Shown here: positions 45,901 to 60,900 of the stretch, piece by piece
How positions within the stretch are numbered: position 1 is the stretch's first letter
How the letters are laid out: each line of letters begins with the position of its first letter
Origin: Haemonchus contortus
Lineage: Eukaryota; Nematoda; Chromadorea; Rhabditida; Trichostrongylidae
Assembly: GCA_000469685.2 (NCBI GenBank)
Contig: LS997563.1
Coordinates: forward strand, 12,781,940-12,845,939
Reading direction: 5' to 3'
Length of the DNA: 64,000 bases
Notes under the pieces: model-generated
The model's input: the letters and a program-made list of their open reading frames with translations, nothing else
Told to the model about the DNA's origin: nothing
The model's database searches: none
Made by a program: the position numbers and the translations under genes

Positions 45901-48900
45901 ACGTACTCCAAAGACGATTAAGACGGCCTTGGAGTCAAATGAGAGTGAAGAGACGTTAGAGTTCGAAAGTCATGAAGGTACAAAAGTAAATGAGTATTGA
46001 GAGTAGCGTTTAGGAAATTGCAGTCACCAAAGACTAAAATCAAGAGAATCCGTGAAAATACTTATTTCGCTAGGAGATACCTTCGTAAACACAATTCCTT
46101 GCGTTCGGTGGCCGGCAACCATAGTATTCCAGAAAGTCCACCAGAAATGCGTGCGTATTGTAACCAGGTGAAAAGAGCATCTGAAACATTGAACGCGCGT
46201 TGGACAACTACTTTTCAAAGTACTGATCAAAGAAATATAGGGAAGTAAAGAAAATTATATCCGATTGGAAATTCTCAGTGACCTACTTCCCCCATACCGT
46301 CACCTTTCTTTTATACGCGGCTATTTCGTTGGAGTGCTCCATGAATACGGCTTCAAAATACCCAGATAAAAGAGATTTAAAATGGCCATCTCTATTTAGT
46401 TTCACCTCGGACTTCTCTCTTGTGCACAGGAAAAAGTTGGGCGGAAGACAAGTTCGAACTAAAGGTCAAGACTGATGTCGACAGAAAACAACCGCGTTAC
46501 TTTCGTAGAAATGCAAAAAGAGAAAAATCGGAAATTACTCACCTTATCTTTGCCCACAAGATATCTGCTTAGCATTCGTAAATGGAAATCGTAGGTGAAC
46601 GAATGTAGATGACATTGCGATATGACGATATCTTTGAACTGTTGCAGCTCACGGATCAGTCGCAACGAATCCGCACATGTGTCGCCCTGAACATTTAGAT
46701 TTCTACAATGACATGATCTAAGCTTTCTTACATGTTCAGTGGTCGAAGAATGAATACCAATTTGTTTACAAAGGCGCTATTAGATATCCTATCTGTAAAT
46801 ACGACTACAATTGAGAAGGAATACAAAACTGGAGATTCATCAAAGAGCAAGGGACAAAAAGCACCAGGAAAACACAAACTAAAGTTCGAACCTCTACCAG
46901 AACCCAGGTTTCGTTTATAACTGCGCAAAGTAAAGATGATAGGTATAGCACGCTACAGTGAAGTACAGCTTACACTTAGACAAAACGTCGAGTAGAATGA
47001 AGTACTAAAAAATTCCATGGCTAGATGGAAACTGAAACGATTTCCATATAGAAAAGCGAAAATGTACTACTGAAAGGGTCAAAATAAAGAATAAGCCAAT
47101 ATTTAATTAGTCGAGGAATAGCACGATGTTTTCTCACTTATGGCTCACGAGATTCATATGTTCTAAACGATAAGTCTTACTTTGTTTATCGCTTCACGCA
47201 AGCTCGTTGGGTGCCATATGAAAAGTTTGAAAGCGAAGTACGGTCGCGTGAACGACAACGTTACCAGCATCACACCTCCTGAAAGAGACATAATAAACTG
47301 GTGAACAGCCAAGCATTCATCGTAGCCGAGATTATAAATAATCACTCAGAGGCGTAGCATGGCGAGTTTAAGATTACCACCATGGTTCAACCGAATTGCT
47401 CACTTCACTCACTACAAAGAATCAGAAGGGGAGGGAAAGGGGATAAAAGCTTTCACTGCTCACGATGGGAAACAGCTTGAGCCTTGTAGGCATCCACTAC
47501 ACTCGGAAATATTCATGCCTCCTAATGAGTTTATGTAGTAGTAAGCCAATGTATAACACTGTACTACATAGAACCCCTATTTCTTAATGCGCTCTTTTGA
47601 ATCAAGACTTGGCCATGTCCCCGGAGAACCAACAACACACTCCCTCTTCACAAAGTATGAGTTTGAAACAGTTTTTTGCAATAGCACGTTCAAGTGAGGT
47701 AGAAAGGTTTCTCTAGCTCCCATCCAATCCATTAGTGTGCACCAATAAAAAACTCCAATCCATCGTTAGTTTCATCCACACCCGAACTTTATTTGGTAAA
47801 AACGAAGATTTCGATTACGAAGAAAGGATATTGGCGCATAAGTCTTTGTACATTTTGCAATTTTTTTCAATTTTTTTTTTTTCCTTCACAACAATCAACG
47901 ATTAACATATATATGCACCGTCATTATCGACAAGGTATTGCCAATTATCAGGCAACTTGTGGATCTTGCTTGCATAGAAATCCTGATGTTTCGAGAAGAA
48001 GAACTCGCCAATGTCGATTCAGAGTTGATTCACATCATCGAACTTCTTATTTTTCAGATGGTTTGTCAGCGACTGACAGCGACAGAAGCAGGTGATAATC
48101 CGTTGGAGCCAGGTCTGGTGAATACTGTGGGTGGGCCAGAACATGCCATCCCAAGCTTTGGAATTTCTTCAGGGCCTCCTTCGAAATGTGTGGGCGAGCA
48201 CTATCGTAGAGAAAGTAGACTTATCCCTGTTTCTCTCTTAGATCTGCAGCAATAAGGTTCACAGAATACACAAGGCTATGATGCTGACAATGGAGTTTCG
48301 TGGCAAAAAATCCCAGTGAATAATCATTCCGAATGGCTCCGGACGCTAAGCATTGCCTTCCTAGGTTGGAGTTCTGGTTCGGGGGTCAGAATTCCATGTT
48401 CTATGCGTCCGAGCCGCCGACGCTTCCTTGTATGGTTTACTCAAAGAGCACAATGCTAATAGCCGGGGATTAAGTCTTCCAGCCATGAGTGGGTGCGCCG
48501 GAAAGTCAACAAGTTCAGGCATGACTCTTTACTCACTGGAGGAGGTGACCACTCAGCTCGCTACTTATCCATTTCTCTATCTTCATGTGTTTCCAAGGCG
48601 ATGCAAATGGGCAGCTGCTGTGTCATGATGGCTATGAGCTCCTGTTTCAGCTCGCGGGTACTAAACCTGGTATCCTCCTCAACCAGCTCAAGGAGGTAGT
48701 CATCATTCAGCTCAGCTAGTCTCCCAGATCGTGGTTTTTCGGTCCAGTCAAAGTGACCATCTTTGGAATGTGGTACCAATTTCTTGCTGTGCTGTGAGAG
48801 AAAATAGGTGGGGGGGGGGGGGGGGGGGGGTGCTATCGCATCACATATTTCCCCTGTCGTTCAATTTGGATTAACCTTTTTTCTGAACTTATAAAGCAAA

Positions 48901-51900
48901 GGCAGTCGGACTCGCTTTGAGTCGAGAGTGGTTCTTGCAGCCATTACCGTTGCGAAATGATACGGCAGATATGGTGTGAAGAGGGCATTGACATGCACTT
49001 ACAGATGTCCCGAACTGAACGCTTCAAAACAATCCCCAAGGATTTCACAACATGAAAACGAAAATGTTCAGAGACTTATGCGCCAACCGTCTCACGAAAA
49101 TGTCAAAAATTGCAAAATAACCTTTTGCAGCCTTATACATCACAACATACGGCGCATGTTTGCAACCTTGTGGATAGTTGATCGTGTACATACGACGTTC
49201 CTCACTTCTTAAAACAAGTACTGCTAAAATAGCTAATCGCAAGATAGATAAAAGAAATAAAGAACCAGCGGTTTGAGGCGAGGGAAAAAAATGGTTGAAA
49301 GTTCTAGGCATTGGAAATGTGAAACACCACACCTCCGTTCCAGATTTGTCACCTTCAACAACTGTAGTCCCAGGGAAGACAGATAGGCAACATAATCTCC
49401 CATGAGAAGGTACAGAATTTTGGCCTGAAACATCTTATCTAGATCATTTTTTTGAAAATCTTTTCAATAAAACTTCCACAAACGCTGGGATATCTATTTA
49501 AATAAGACCTAGACAAATCAAAACGAATCAACAAAACCGATTACAATCAACCAATGCTTATTGAGAACTAAGCCGAGTTGTTCTTCCGAAGTTGAATTCA
49601 TCTAACTCCAATTTAAAAGTTGTATTCCATCCGACACTCCTTCCGTGGTGTTTTATTATGAGAACATAATATAAGCTCCCTGAGTTCATCTTCGCATTTT
49701 CCAGCGCTCTCTAACACCGATAAAGCTTCCGTTTTCCATTACCAAGCGTCTAGGTTTGTCACAAAATACGCTTTCACTCGCTTCAGCCGCTCAACTAAAG
49801 TCGCCTCCGGCCACGGGCCAACGTTGTAGGAAGATAAGCAGGTCAGAGTGGCTAAGATTTCCATGCCTTTACGGCGGTAGGGCCAGATGCAATATCGCGA
49901 TCCCATTTTCTGTCCACATAGAGGCGGTTATGCACACAAAGATCTCAGAGAATATTGATGACTACGAACATTAGCATTCAGTTACGGGGAAAATCACCTA
50001 ATCGACTAACCTGACAAGGATCGTCATCATCGATGTCGGATCTTATTCGGAACGGTGCTGGGGCTGATGGGGGTACACTGAAAGAAAAGAACTTTCCTCA
50101 AAAGAGAAAAGCCATTAAAGACAGAAAGAATGAATAATCAAGTAAGTCCGTATATAAGGGAAGCTAAGCAAAGAAATTGAAAACACAGGGAAAGTATCAT
50201 GACCAAGCCGAGTTCCGGTTCTAGAAGCCCAGGAGGGTTATATGTGATTGCTGTGAATCTAATGTGAGAGCTAAGCATAATTACTAAAATGACCAGAAAT
50301 CGGTTCAAACTAGAACTCAGGAGAAATTCACTCACCTGAGGGTATTCGCACGTTGACGAGTGCCCGGTGCTAAGGATGACGGGCCTGTTGGGATTTTGGT
50401 CTTCCGAGGATCCAGCTCTACCGTTGCTCGCACCTGGGTTTTTACTCCATAGAACTCCATAGTCAAATTTGATCGCATAACCAAATGAACAACAGAAATA
50501 ACCGCCAAGCTATTATGAAAATAGAGACATAATGAACCTGTCGAACTTCAGCAATATTTCTTCGCCATTTTTGGAAGAACAGTACCGGTGTTTCCACGAA
50601 ATGCACCAGTTTGCTGACCGACCGCAGCTTTTCCAGATCCGATTCCTAAATAATAACGATTCACTTGATCTTCATAGCACTTAGTGCATGATAGTGTGAC
50701 CGGCACCACTTGGCGAGAAACAGCAGAAGCCGTGATTGAGGGAGAAATCGGGTAGGCATAAGGCGGAGCACTCGCAGGGATGGGCTCTATGTAAAAGCCG
50801 CAGAGGGCTTCTGTAAATGCGCATTCTGGGGATACCCTCTCATAGCTACCTGAGGGTCTAATGAATTTCAGGGGTTAGGTCAGGTCGGCTTCACATTACG
50901 TAGGGCATCTCAATATTCCATTTACATCACTATATCATTCATGTCTTGAAAGAAACAAGTTCTGGCCTTAAAAACCTAAATTCTCTTCGACCCAAGGTTG
51001 TTCGGCCTCAACTTTAATTTTCTGCTATTAGCCTTCTATACGACAGTAGACCACAGTGTTTCAGTCAAATTTCGATTGCTCCTTTCGTTTATTTCACTTT
51101 GCTAGTGTCGAGAGCTCGCCATGAGCCGCAAGATTGATCTGATGACCCCATTGGACGGAAGAAACCCTCTTTCGTTTTTTTTGAAGAATGATCGTCTCGA
51201 ATACACCAAATCTCAGCTTTGCACCAACGGAAAATGTTACCGCGGTAGGTAATATCTGATCTCTGGTACAAAGGAAATTAATGGAACCAGGAAGCATCTG
51301 TTAATCTCTCGCCAATTCTCCTATCATTCTAGTGCAATTAGGAATGCTCAGAAAAGAAAAGTTCCCAGGATGAAAACCTCCTTTCTAATACTCACTTTAA
51401 CATAAATGGCTCAGCTTCGAGGGAAAGTCAGAAAGTAAAGGGATATTCGAGGAAAGTACGACCGCGCAGTCCAGATCTGGCTCCGAGTGATTTGTACATG
51501 ATGAGACATTGAATGAGACAGTATGGGAAAGAAGATTTGGGAGCGATGAACGAGACATGAGATCGACGAGATCGAAGCAATTACTGGGATTGATATTAGA
51601 AGTATTGAAGGTAACTAGTGCGCCAAATGGTATCCGCACCAATTTTGTGAGGCTGGTCAAGCTTTTTTTTTTGATTGTTCAAGTCGCTGGGACTTGAAAG
51701 AAGTCTCGACAACTTCAACCGAATGCCAATAGCAACCAGCCCTCCCGTAATTCCATTTTCAAATCAATGACGCCACAAAAGTTCTTTCGAATACGAGCTC
51801 CGCAGATTCTGTCTCGTCGTGATATCAGCCTTGAGCATTTTTTATTCTTTCGAAATATCCCTACTTTTCTACTGATTTAATTACCTACCGCAAGCTTATT

Positions 51901-54900
51901 TCTTCCCGACAGCAACAATTCGTGGACGGTCGAGAAAGCGCGTACCATATTGAGCTGTTCTCTGGTGTTTTTCCTGGAAAAATTTCATGTACTTCCCGTG
52001 TAAAAACATAGGAACATAGGGGAAAAGAACGCAACCACCACTATATCCCAACCTTCGGTCATCCGTAGAAAAGAAAATAAAATAAATACAAATTTTATAA
52101 ACAGTATTCTATTCCTTTGAAATTAATTGAGAAAATGGACCTTATCTGGCGCATCTGCTCCAGCTGATCTTGAATAAGACAAGGTGATCTATTCAGCAGC
52201 AGGTGAGGAATATCTGAAAGGAAGTTGATCGAGTAAGAAACTAGGAGCTCCTCATCAATCCTTAACGTTCAAAGAGGTCCTTCTCACCAGGTCTACGGTA
52301 TAACCGGAAAAGACTTGCTGAATATCCTTTAGGCAGCGCGTCTATGGCTGTTATCTGAATTCCTTCACCATCAATTCGAAGGAAAATGGGCTCCTTCTCA
52401 TAACTCACCTGCAGGTCATCAGGAGGATAGTCTTTGTCCAACAGCTCATCGGGGTGTCGCCAAACCAACACCAGATATGGATTGTCCGTAGGCGATTGAA
52501 AGTACTGTAAATAAGGAGCGTTTCAATACAGATGTGACAACATTAGAGATGAATCGTGTAGAACAACCTCAAGAGGCGACAAATACGTTATGCCCATTTT
52601 ATGTAGGCCGATTTCTCGTACTAGACGGGCTCGAGAATTGTACCAAGATGTCGCTCTGAGAGAGAAATGTACGACTTAATGTATTCAATTGAACTTATTG
52701 AGACCTGAGTAATATAACATAATAATATTGAAAACAAGAAGGTTGAACTTGTGATTTGTAGAAGGCATGATCACTCAGGGAAGATTCCAGACTATTACCA
52801 TCCACTGCAAAAAAAACCGAAATCTCTAGAGAGATTCTAGTTTCCAGCTTCTCGATTGAACAGCTTGCGATGAAGGTTTATTCAGCAAACATATGAGATC
52901 AATCGGATGAACCTTATGTATTAGGTCATGTTATATTCCATTCAGAGAATTCACCTCTTTTCGCGTAACGAAGATGCACCTTATTTTTATTGTAACTCAC
53001 ACGTGTCACGCAAAAAGAAGTATGTTAAAGGCACCGTTCGCGATGATTTAATGGGCGGGTGTGTCGATGACGTGTCCGCTTCTCATTCGACGCCACGTCA
53101 GACTGTCTGACGCGATATCGAATGAGAGGCGGACACGTCATCGACACACCCGCCCATTGAATCATCGCGAACGGTGCATTTAAGCGTAATATTTGCCAAA
53201 TCTACTCATAGTTATCAAACTTCAGAAAATGATACTGAACGGCTCCCGAATCAAAGGGAGCACTTTATGGTGTTTCGAGTCGAAGAAAAGTGCGATAAGG
53301 TTCCGAACGTAAAAAGAGAATGTTGCAACTTTATAAGGAACCACAGCTGATTTACTAGACTGCGGTACACGCACGTTGCCTTTTATTTCGCGATCAGTGC
53401 TTGTTCTACAAGTAGAACGATGCACACGTCTTCGATGAATGGCATAGCGCCATGCACCGAAAAACGCAGATCGCTGCTCGTTGATTTGATCCCGTGACCT
53501 GATCCCACTAACGAGGGAACATTGCCCTGCGCTACCAATCAGCCTCCTTCACAGGACTGCGCACTAAGCTATCAACACAAAACCCTGCCTTCACTCGTTA
53601 CCCTAAAACCATGAATATAGATCTCTAATATTCAACCTAAGCTCGTTCTCTAAAATTTCGTGGTAGCATGGCGTACGTGAAATTTATTAAAACCATTATA
53701 AAAACCCTCAGAATGCTTTCGAGTAATCTTATTTCAATGTTTTCATTCAGATACAAGCAATAATTCCTACCTCGCCACCATATTCATCAGGGATGCTGAT
53801 AAGGACGGCATGAAATTGTAAAAGTACAGGGTGAGCTTCTCTCCATATACTGTACCGTACATTATACGACGACGAGGAACAAAATGACCTTCCTCAGTGC
53901 ACGGCAAAAACAGCTCCTTGGACACTATAACAAAACGATCACGGGAAGGTTCATAAAAAGGCAGAAATTCCGAAAACGAACCGCTATTATTCAGACGCAA
54001 CAACGTTTCAGGGCACGCTCCCACTGGCTCAAATCCAAACCGCTGCGTTTCGATAGCAACTTGCATCTCTTGGCAGATGACCAGAGCGTCGGGCATGTCA
54101 CAGTCATATGGATCCCGTCCAATATCAGCCTGAATTAAGGGGCCAGGAAGTAACTCATGCAATTGGAGCAAGCTATTCATGAACTATAGTAGTATGAGGA
54201 TCATGCTCACACTCATGCAGTACTGAACAGAGAGTGGCGCAGCCTCATAGCGTCGTTCACGATTTGATTTCGTTGCCGTCGTACTACTTGTCGAAGATGT
54301 CGAACTCAGTGGCGCTGGCTCACCCAGACGTGGGCTTGGTTCGAATATCTGCACCCGATCGGGATATATCGCATCGACGTTTCGTACTTGTTCAAGAACA
54401 CGATCGACGATCTCACGAAGAGCCTAGAAGGAACTTCATTTCGACTTCACGATACCGCTGCCAGAGGATGGGAGATAAGCAAGACGGGGAAACCGGTTTC
54501 TAAGATGTATATCCTGATATAAATCTGATAAGTAATGAATACTCACCTTGTTGACGGTCTGTTTACAATCAAACATCCAGGAATGGCGTAATACGGATGT
54601 GTATCGTTCTCCCTTCTCAGTGATGTAAGAAGGAGGGTTCCTGAAGGCCAGTCAGTAATAATATCACAATTAATAAATCGATTTCAATCGTAAAATCCGT
54701 TCTGACAATAGAATCTGGTTCGTAGAAAAGAAAGAGCAAGAGAAATAGACGCCTCAATGAAAAGGTATAAGACCCAGTTGCCCTCCTAATGAACTTGTAA
54801 GATATCTCGAAATCAAAACAAGTTGAGATGTAAAATCTTATCAAAATTACCCTGAATATTCATCGACAACGTAGTCGAACCATGGTCCCGCCGTTGAGAC

Positions 54901-57900
54901 AAACGTCGGATTTACAAAGTCTGGTGAGCGGTTGCTGGCACTGAAAATATGCGAGAGGCATTTGAAGATACATATGTGGACATCACCATTGATTCATATA
55001 CAGAAATGAAATGAAAGGAACAAAAAAAGGAGCAAAATAAGAAATAATACATTCGGGACTGCTTAAAGTTCAATACTCAGCAGAACTGAAAAAATAACTG
55101 AACCCTGTGACACTTACGGTAAAACGTAATCCACAGACATTCTATCCAATTCCGATGTGAACGAACCACGTCGTGTTTCAAACGAGAACACCTAAATTTA
55201 TCAGGAGAAATAATCAGAAGCAATAAAAAAATAAAGAGACCCATAGATGGAAAGTTGCTAAGTCCTACTTTGGAGACTTGCAAAGATCGCAAAACAGCCG
55301 ACTATACAGAAAAAAATCTACTGCTCACTTTAAGTTTGCTCAGAACTCACCGAAGTTCCTTTACTTCTCACCGATGAGTCGGTCGGAAGGCCAGGCGTTG
55401 ATGCCACTGGGAGCGCATCCGATGAGTCTCGTTTTCGAAGCTGCTGGCGACGCTCAGAAGTGCTTGTGGGGGTTTTTGCCGATGATACGGACTCTGCAAG
55501 GACCTGATATTCGAGAAGAATTACTAAAAATATCAAAATAATGTTTCCATGGTGAATAGTAATGTGGTATCGATGTACAGCCATCTAATACAAATGTGAC
55601 TGAGGGATATATAATAATTTGTCGAATGCAGATTTCTTCAAACTGTAGAACTTTGGTCTGATCGGAATGCTCCAGTGAAATGCCTAACGAGGTATTACAG
55701 TCATTCTGTTGATCATCGGTTTGCTCGAGCTGCCGTCCAATAAGTCTTCATTCGTCTCTGTCGCGCGTCGGTATGGTGTAGCAGACCCTTCTTGTTCGAG
55801 GGACACGGAACGAACCAACCGTTTCTTTCGAAGCATTTGTGAAAGGCGCAGAGCACTGATAACCTGTTCGTTTGACATCCCGATGGATACAGCCAGTGAA
55901 AGCAAGGTGGAACGTTCATCACAAAATTGCATGACGTGTTTATCCACTTGATCTTCGTCGTTCGATTCGTGTTGTCAAGCTTCCGTAGCGTGCTACCGAT
56001 GTTCATTGCCAAGCATGTGTTGATGAAGATATCTACACCGACGCCTCTATTATCTTGTGATCCAAGTACCGTTCTTCTGTAGTCTTGAAAACAGCGTAAG
56101 GCAGGCAAGGCCTCTGAGTTAGTCATAGTCAATTCCATGACCATCTGATCTTCCCGGCTTACATCCTCTGATCTTCAATACTCTCTTAGATGCGCAGACG
56201 TTCGTGCACTGGAAGCACAGATCGCCATTTCAGTCTTTCTGTTTTTGGGAAGCCTGTTATGGCCCTGTGATCGTAGCAACCCCTCCCGAGCGATTTTGCA
56301 CGACGCTGCCTCATCTGGGGTTCCTTCGACTTTAGGGGACTAGAGCCCCTTTGCGTTAATATTCTCGGTTTATGAGTGCCTATGGACTGCTCGCTATACT
56401 ATGACGTGGAGCTGAGGGCACTCCAGGTTGTTAACCATGCTATCCAGATAGGACTGGAGGCCAAACGACAAAGACAACCAGGAATCGCTCTCGCTCATAA
56501 TAGTTCCCAGACACTCGACATGCATACAAACTTTGCACATGTATGTTCAACGTCCCTTCAATGAAAGAACACTCCCAGATGAAGAGACTAGTGGTGTAGG
56601 GGCAAAAATAACAACAATAGGGCCTATAACACATGCATGATCTGGGGATTGAATCCCGTAATAAGTAATTGTTGCGGCTTAATCCGTACCTAAATGACGT
56701 TTGTGCGTGGTATGTCCAGAATTAGAATTTTTCGTTTTTTTGTGAAACAATCGTTCATTTGGTGTTAGTCGCAAAATAGGCGGCGCAAAGATTTCAAATC
56801 TACTCACTCGAATGCGGACTAATGTGCACTCCTGGACTCACTGGTAGCTGAGCACCAACTTCGATCACATTCAGATTCAGAATGCCAAACTCGGTAACAA
56901 CGTCACACATACCCTGAACGGAATCTTACGTGCACTTATCATAAACTTGACAAAACTGTCAAATGCTAAAGGGAGCATTTTAATAATGTCGAGACTTACA
57001 AGCTGTACAACATGTCGGAGTTGGTCTTCCAAAAGAGTGAGATCAACATCTCCCGCTTGCCAAACTGCCACTTGAGCAAAGGCGCAGACTCCTTAACAAG
57101 TGCACTGTTGACAGTCAATACGAAAAACTGGGGTTCTCGAAAAAGAAGCAGCTCAGCTAGTTTGTTATTAAAATGGTCTGCACTTCTCAAGTCCCGGTCG
57201 GACCACCAACAGCAAAAAATGGAATGAACACCTGGCGGTTTTTGACGAAGAGTTCGTCAGTAGCATCTTCAACTTTGCTATCCTACAGCTCAAAAAGAAA
57301 GTCAGCTGCCTGGGCGATTTTGGTGAATTTTGGTGGACCCTTGGACTCACCAGGCATTTCCTTCAGCTGTTCACACCTAATTGTACGCGTCATTTCTCTG
57401 TACGACATTTCTCGCTCCTCAACATTACAGAATGTCGGTGCCAAGCTCAGATGAGTTGAAATATTCAGTCGACCTGTTGTCAACGAGGCCATCTCACCGC
57501 TACCAGTTACAAACCGCAACTCGATCGCAGCAATACCTGCAATGTCGTAAATATCGCATGTAATGGAAGGGTGGAGGAGAGTTATGGTTAATACTGTCTA
57601 AGTTCCTCACCAGTAGATCGAGTTCCTTCTTGTGGCGATTTGACAAGAAGATAGAAAATCGGAACGTACGAATCTGGATGCTTCCCAGAAAACGGCAACG
57701 GTTGAAAAACCGATCGCTCCCCTACACACGTTCCTCCTGAGCCGTAATCTTCCTGTAATCAGTGAACTGACGCCTACATCAACTGGAAGCTGATGTGAGG
57801 AAGTTGCTAGCATCTCAAATGTTGAACAGAGGAAGTAAGCGTGTACCTTGTATCTCGCCGATGGCATCACTGCTTGCATATGTTGATGAGTGTAGTAGCT

Positions 57901-60900
57901 GAGCGGTTGTAGGAACTGTGACATCGCATTCGGTATCGAATAATTGAATACACCAGCTGGTGATACCGGATCGCGTTGTAAGAACTAAATGAAAACCTCA
58001 GGTACAGAATGAGCCTTATGCAGCAGTGAAGAGGGCATACATAGCGCAACACTGCCATGCTTCCTGTCCTGTACTGGAGGGAGGAGGAGGGAGGAGGAGG
58101 AGGGAGAGGGGGAGGAGATGTCTTCAGCGAATTAGGAAGTCCCGTACAGCTTTTTAGGACTGGGCCTGAAGTCACATATGCTATTCCACTGTCGTTCAGA
58201 CCCTTTCCAAAAAGCCCAGGTATCAAGCGAGTATATGGAGTAATATTTGAGTAATCGAAAGCCTCTCTATACTGTGTCATAGAACAGTCAACATCGAGAA
58301 GTCTGTTACGCTCAGGACTACAAACGCAACTCAAAAACTGTGTAATCACCCTTGAACGACGCAGTTGGCAGCTACAAGTAAAGTTTACTGATGGGGTATC
58401 GGGAATCCCAGCACCCACCGGGAATCAGTCTCATCACTTCTTAGTAAACGAAGGCCTACAAAACTTGAATGCTAGGAAGTTCCCAACCAAAAATACAAAG
58501 GTGATCAGTTCAAAGCGGAACTTCTGTTCAGTTTCTTAATGACTTAAAACCATTCACAAGAAAAAAGTCAATAAATAAGTACCTCAATCATCAAAACTGT
58601 AGAAGGTGTTGATTCAGAACCTACCTGCACATCTGCACTGTCCAACCTTGTTTGTGTGTTCTTGGCTAGTGTGTCGATTAGTTGGCTGAGTATTACTTGA
58701 TCGAGGCGCTTTTGGAGACAATCACTTAGCACTTCACATATCTCTCGTCCTGGATGATCGACACCGTAAACTGCCAACAGGACATGTGTTTTGAAGCGTT
58801 CAACCTCCCTAGAGAAAATAGAACGATCAGACGTGATTAATTAGCAAAAGTAATAGTAGTTGAGCAAAATTCTGAGAAACAACGAAAAAGTCAAAAGGAT
58901 TCTTTCAGTTACTTCAATTCTCTCAATGTGCCCGCCTGATTCCCTCAATCATGGCAAAGATTTCCGGGAATTCCCATTCTTCCTTGGCGCCTCTCTTCTT
59001 GACACACTACTCATATATCCCGTGTACCTGGAGATTAAAATACCAAGATTATAGGAATCACCAAATTTTCCGAATCCAAAGCGAAAAACATGACAAGTAG
59101 AACATATGTGGCAACTCACTTCGTTTCCTTCCTCTTTTTCACGTTTATTCGATGGCGCTTCAGGGATGCATTGAACGTTTCAATTGATGTATGAAGTTGC
59201 ATATACGAAACGCTGCCATTAGACTCTCTGAAAAAAATTTCTTTCTGAAAACATCCACAGGAAGCCTAAGGTTTGACTATGCAAACTCGGAACATGAAAC
59301 GCTGCCATTAGACTCTCTGAAAACATCCACAGGAAGCCTAAGGTTTGACTATGCAAACTCGGAAGGAACGGAGGGGGTTGTACGAAAACAGAGGTGGTTG
59401 ATGGCAGGTCCGCACCCTGCCCTCGGGAGGCGGGGAAGGGAAGGGAGGAAATTGTTTTCTTGGACCAAATTAAGAAGGAATACATAGATTGCATGCGACG
59501 GGATGGTATTAGCGGTAGTAAACGGTAGAACCAAGGCCGGAGCGTACGCAAAATGAAATTTATATATCTTTTTGTTTAGGACTAAAGCGCCCAAACTTGG
59601 ATGGGATTCAGGTGGCAGGGCAAGACTAACTGGAAAGGAGGACAGATGGGATCCGACTGGTATACCCAGTGTAAGAAGAGTAATCTACTCCGTTGATGAA
59701 ATTAACTTTTCCTACGTTCACACAGTACCCACACATTTCCAGGCGTGAACACATAGCCAGAATAGCTGTTTATATTCAACCAGTCAGGCTGCGCACACCT
59801 AGGCGGTCGTCGCAGCAAAGAATACATCTACAGAGTTATGAAGTTTTAATCTTAGCTCCCACCACAGGAATCAGGTTATAGGGCTGTGATGAGTTATGGG
59901 TTGCAGAAAGTACCGCCCATTTCGGATACGCTGCGCCCATCGCGTATGAGATCTCTCGTGCGTTTGATTTCTTTACCCATTCTTAACCTTTGTCTATTCT
60001 TTCCCATGTCCATACTTGAAAAAATTGTGGTGTTTTCCCCAATGCACCACCCGTCCGGTGCATCTTCCGCATCTCAAACGGGTCCCATGAGCTCATCTGA
60101 ACGTGACCCGACGGTGCTTCTTCGGAGTTTCGAGACAGACAGACAGATACTGCGCAGCGTATATTAGTAAGAATCGTTTACCAGAAAACTCTGCTTACCT
60201 CACAACATATGTGTTGGGCCTATTACGTATAGAAAACCTCTCCAGCGACATACGGAGCGCATCACAACCAGCAGCTAAAGGATCACGCCCACTGCCACGA
60301 GGAAGTCGTAGACGAGGATGAATTTCGAACCTGAATTGAATAATTTTCTTCTCAACCAAGCTGTAAGGAAATCATGTCTCGTAACTGGAGGCAGAGGTAA
60401 AACAACTGGTCGTCTGCTATCTGTAACGTTTGGTGGTAGGTGCCCTTGATAGGCAAAAATCACACGTACTAGAGGAGGGCATGAACGTCACAGACAGTTC
60501 AGCCCACATGCCTCATGCCAACCCCTGCCTATTTCTTAACTTCACTAGCTAACTCACAATTCACTCACCATAACTTTTTCTGCAATGGACAAGCAAAATA
60601 GCCTGGCGGGAAAGTAAACCGTGCTCCATGAGCGATGTGAGTATCCACTTCTTGATCTTCAGATACTAGAAAATAATCACGACAATTCATTCAATTCAGT
60701 TAAAAAGTATCAACCAGAAACTATCTGTTCAGTGGAATAGACAAATGGCTTTGCTTTCCTATGGTTCAGCGAAACAAATTTTTCAACAAAATAAAGGCGC
60801 CTTTCTGGGTGCTTCCTAGAAATCGAATGAAATCTCTCCTTCCCCACCATTGTCCATATAAAATTATCTTGAAAGTCTTCTCGAATTATGTCAGACCAAA

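Noticed and set aside
56585..56665. Possible tRNA near GGGGATTGAATCCCG
   Set aside because: The B-box-like block is there, but no acceptor stem pairs and the D-arm side does not fold; treated as chance.
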